NCBI GenBank assembly: GCA_022495005.1
Contig: JAGYXB010001022.1
Span: 186,001-250,000, forward strand
Direction: 5' to 3'
DNA: 64,000 bases
DNA from: Rhyacophila brunnea
Taxonomy: Eukaryota > Arthropoda > Insecta > Trichoptera > Rhyacophilidae
Program-made: the position numbers and the translations under genes
Part shown: piece by piece, positions 62,273-64,000 of the stretch
How the letters are laid out: each line of letters starts with the position of its first letter
Position numbering within the stretch: the first letter of the stretch is position 1
The notes under the pieces: generated by a model
What the model was told of the DNA's origin: nothing
The model's input: the letters and a program-made list of their open reading frames with translations, nothing else
The model's database searches: none

Positions 62273-63187
62273 CAGGGGTGGCCACACTTTTTTTTCTAGA
62301 ATCGACTAATTGAAAAAATTATTTGTGGCGATCGACTGATATCACTAATTGTAATAATATCATGCGAGAACAATATGTAAAAACCCATTTTTTATAATTC
62401 AAATATTGAAATTTTGAAAAGAGATATTTTATACATATAAAAAATAATGATACAGAAACATCGAATTAACGACAATAATACCTATATTTAAGTAATATTA
62501 TTATGTCTTTCACTTCTAAAAAAATTAAGTAGGTACACATTAACTGTATCTAATTTCGACATAGTTACACAATTTACCTGTAAGTATATCGAATATTAGA
62601 AATTTTGTAGTAGCCAAGTAACATGCAACCCTTCGCCAGGGGCCCTATGTTAGAACTTGCGAGTCCAAGCCGCCCGGTCTACATGACGTCATATGACATC
62701 ATTGTGACGTACTACCGGAGTGATAATAGCATTCGAGAAAATAACGCTAGTCAGATAGTAGCGTTATTCTTTGTCACCATACACAAATAGGTGTTTCATC
62801 ATAATAATATCTATGGTGAGCACTGTGTGTTGGGCGGCATGCCTCGAGCGTGTATTGGCTGACGTCAAAATTACGCCATGTCGTCTGGTGACACACGAGT
62901 CGATAGTTAGGAAATCGCGGTGCAGGAAACATACTTAAAATAAATTCTATACAATATGAATTATCATTTAATTACATCTATAATCATATCACATCAAATT
63001 GCATCGCACAGCCATGTATTTTAAAGTTTAAACATTTCTTGAGGAAAATAGCGCCGCAGGCGACTTTTTTACTATTCGATCAAATTTTTGGTTTGTGTAG
63101 TGTTTACGTCGAGTAGTTTTGACTCGTTTGAACAAGAAATAGTACAATATATTATTATGTCCGCGATCGACGCACTGGCCATCCCTG
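62273..63187. mobile_element. hAT element, 915 bp, sharing the family K island
   Basis: The ends are CAGGGGTGGCCACACTTTTT and, reverse-complemented, CAGGGATGGCCAGTGCGTCG. GCGATCGAC strings lie near both ends. The 8-bp flanks CCTGCTAG and CGCTATAG are poorly matched, so the insertion is old or the border is off. At 63048-63068 it carries GAAAATAGCGCCGCAGGCGA, as in the 409-bp family K MITEs. No transposase frame is readable. A TCATATGACATC / ATGACGTCATATGACATCAT segment is rich in short palindromes. Confidence 0.75.
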
Positions 63188-63296
63188 CGCTATAGTAATG
63201 TAATACATATCAATTTACCATTAAACATTATGTCTTCTTCTTTCGGTATCAGATTTGGTGGATAAAATTAGTGGACTGTGTTGATATGATTGGAAT

Positions 63297-63713
63297 CAGA
63301 GCGTTGAAGCGGAGTTCGTAGCAATGGGGTTTTACCCGGAGCAGGAGCGGAACAGGAGCACCGAATTTGTAGTGCTCCACTGCTCCAGATGTTTTCAATG
63401 CAAATATTATATTATTTGACTCTTTGCAACACTGTAATTATTTGAAATACAGCAACACTGCCGAGTAATAAATAACCTCATTTTTTGACAGAAGAGGTAC
63501 ATAATGAGAGACGATTTGCTGCCAGAATTTTCTTTTTAGAATTATCAATAATGAAAATGACGAATAATAAATCTTGTTTTAAAACTACTTATTTTTAACA
63601 TTTGCATACAATAATACTTTTACCTGGGGCGGAGCAGACCATGGAGCGAAGCTGGAGCAAGTATTAGGTCCCGGAGCGGAGCAACTAAAATAAGGGTCTG
63701 CTTCAATCCTCTG
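63297..63713. mobile_element. hAT MITE with GGAGCGGAGC repeats, 417 bp
   Basis: The ends are CAGAGCGTTGAAGCGGAGTT and, reverse-complemented, CAGAGGATTGAAGCAGACCC. The flanks ATTGGAAT (63289-63296) and ATTGTTAT (63714-63721) match at six of eight. Near both ends the strings GGAGCAGGAGCGG and GGAGCGGAGCAACT repeat a GGAGC theme. No coding sequence. Confidence 0.75.
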
Positions 63714-63721
63714 ATTGTTAT

Positions 63722-64000
63722 GAAATACATACATTAACTTGGTGTTGTATATGGCAAAAGTCTAAGCACTGGCTTTTGAAATTTTCGTGTTGGCGATAGT
63801 GTACCAGACACATACACTGTTTTGAGCCAAGCACGTATTGGTTTTATAATAATATCACCCTATTTTATCACACTTTTTTGGAGTTCACAACCCCAATTGC
63901 TGAAATATTAAAATCGCGTAATAGATGGCGATTTGGACGCATGGGTAAGTTTTGAAATTATTAATGTTGGTAGGACACCATGAGTGGCTATGCGCCGATT
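63722..64000. other. Unassigned right edge
   Basis: No feature recognised in the last 280 bases. Confidence 0.25.

Noticed and set aside
1..64000. CRISPR array, bacterial operons or integrated bacteriophage
   Set aside because: No regularly spaced identical repeats, no runs of adjacent long frames and no ribosome-binding pattern; composition and elements are those of an insect genome.

Overview
The window is AT-rich eukaryotic DNA, most likely from an insect. The supporting signs are (CCTAA)n/(TTAGG)n stretches of the insect telomere type, an arthropod mix of non-LTR retrotransposons (jockey, CR1-like, RTE), a Penelope-like element, several tRNA-derived SINE families, and very many hAT, pogo/Tigger, Harbinger-like and P-like DNA-transposon remnants. 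I cannot fix the order; hemipteran and lepidopteran genomes both look compatible. No complete host gene was found. The only host-like or domain-bearing coding pieces are a MADF-type exon near the left end (minus strand) and two THAP zinc-finger first exons, which lie inside a repeat. The one long intact reading frame is the ORF1 (gag-like, three zinc knuckles) of a jockey-type retrotransposon at about 20.6-21.9 kb.

Layout. 0-9 kb: MADF exon, CR1-like 3' end, a pogo-type MITE, a repeat split by a SINE, palindromic MITEs and a (CCTAA)n block. 9-18 kb: a SINE split by a hAT element (10.6-11.4 kb), hairpins, copies of a (CCTAA)-bearing repeat (here called family D), two hAT deletion derivatives that keep the transposase C-terminus (15.2 and 16.9 kb), and a 409-bp hAT MITE. 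19-23 kb: a family D copy hit by a 252-bp MITE, an internally deleted jockey element and a CR1-like 3' end. 23-31 kb: hATs, one nested inside another; RTE tail; a P-like repeat carrying a THAP exon. 31-41 kb: Penelope-like GIY-YIG remnant, RTE tail, jockey ORF2 tail, and a Tigger element holding two later insertions. 41-49 kb: Tc1/IS630-type transposase relic, foldback elements, MITE pair (one splitting an RTE tail), SINEs. 49.7-52.2 kb: a 2.5-kb TA-flanked element with repeated CCCGAATATCC motifs and a nested hAT. 52-64 kb: more hATs, the inverted partners of the 47.5-kb and 30-kb repeats, and RTE tail.

The genes do not form a pathway. What the window records is layered insertion. In many cases the target-site duplications and the pre-insertion sequence can be read directly, so relative ages follow. 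For most hATs the 8-bp duplications are perfect or nearly so. All reading was by eye; similarity percentages were not computed and element boundaries outside those with target duplications are approximate.
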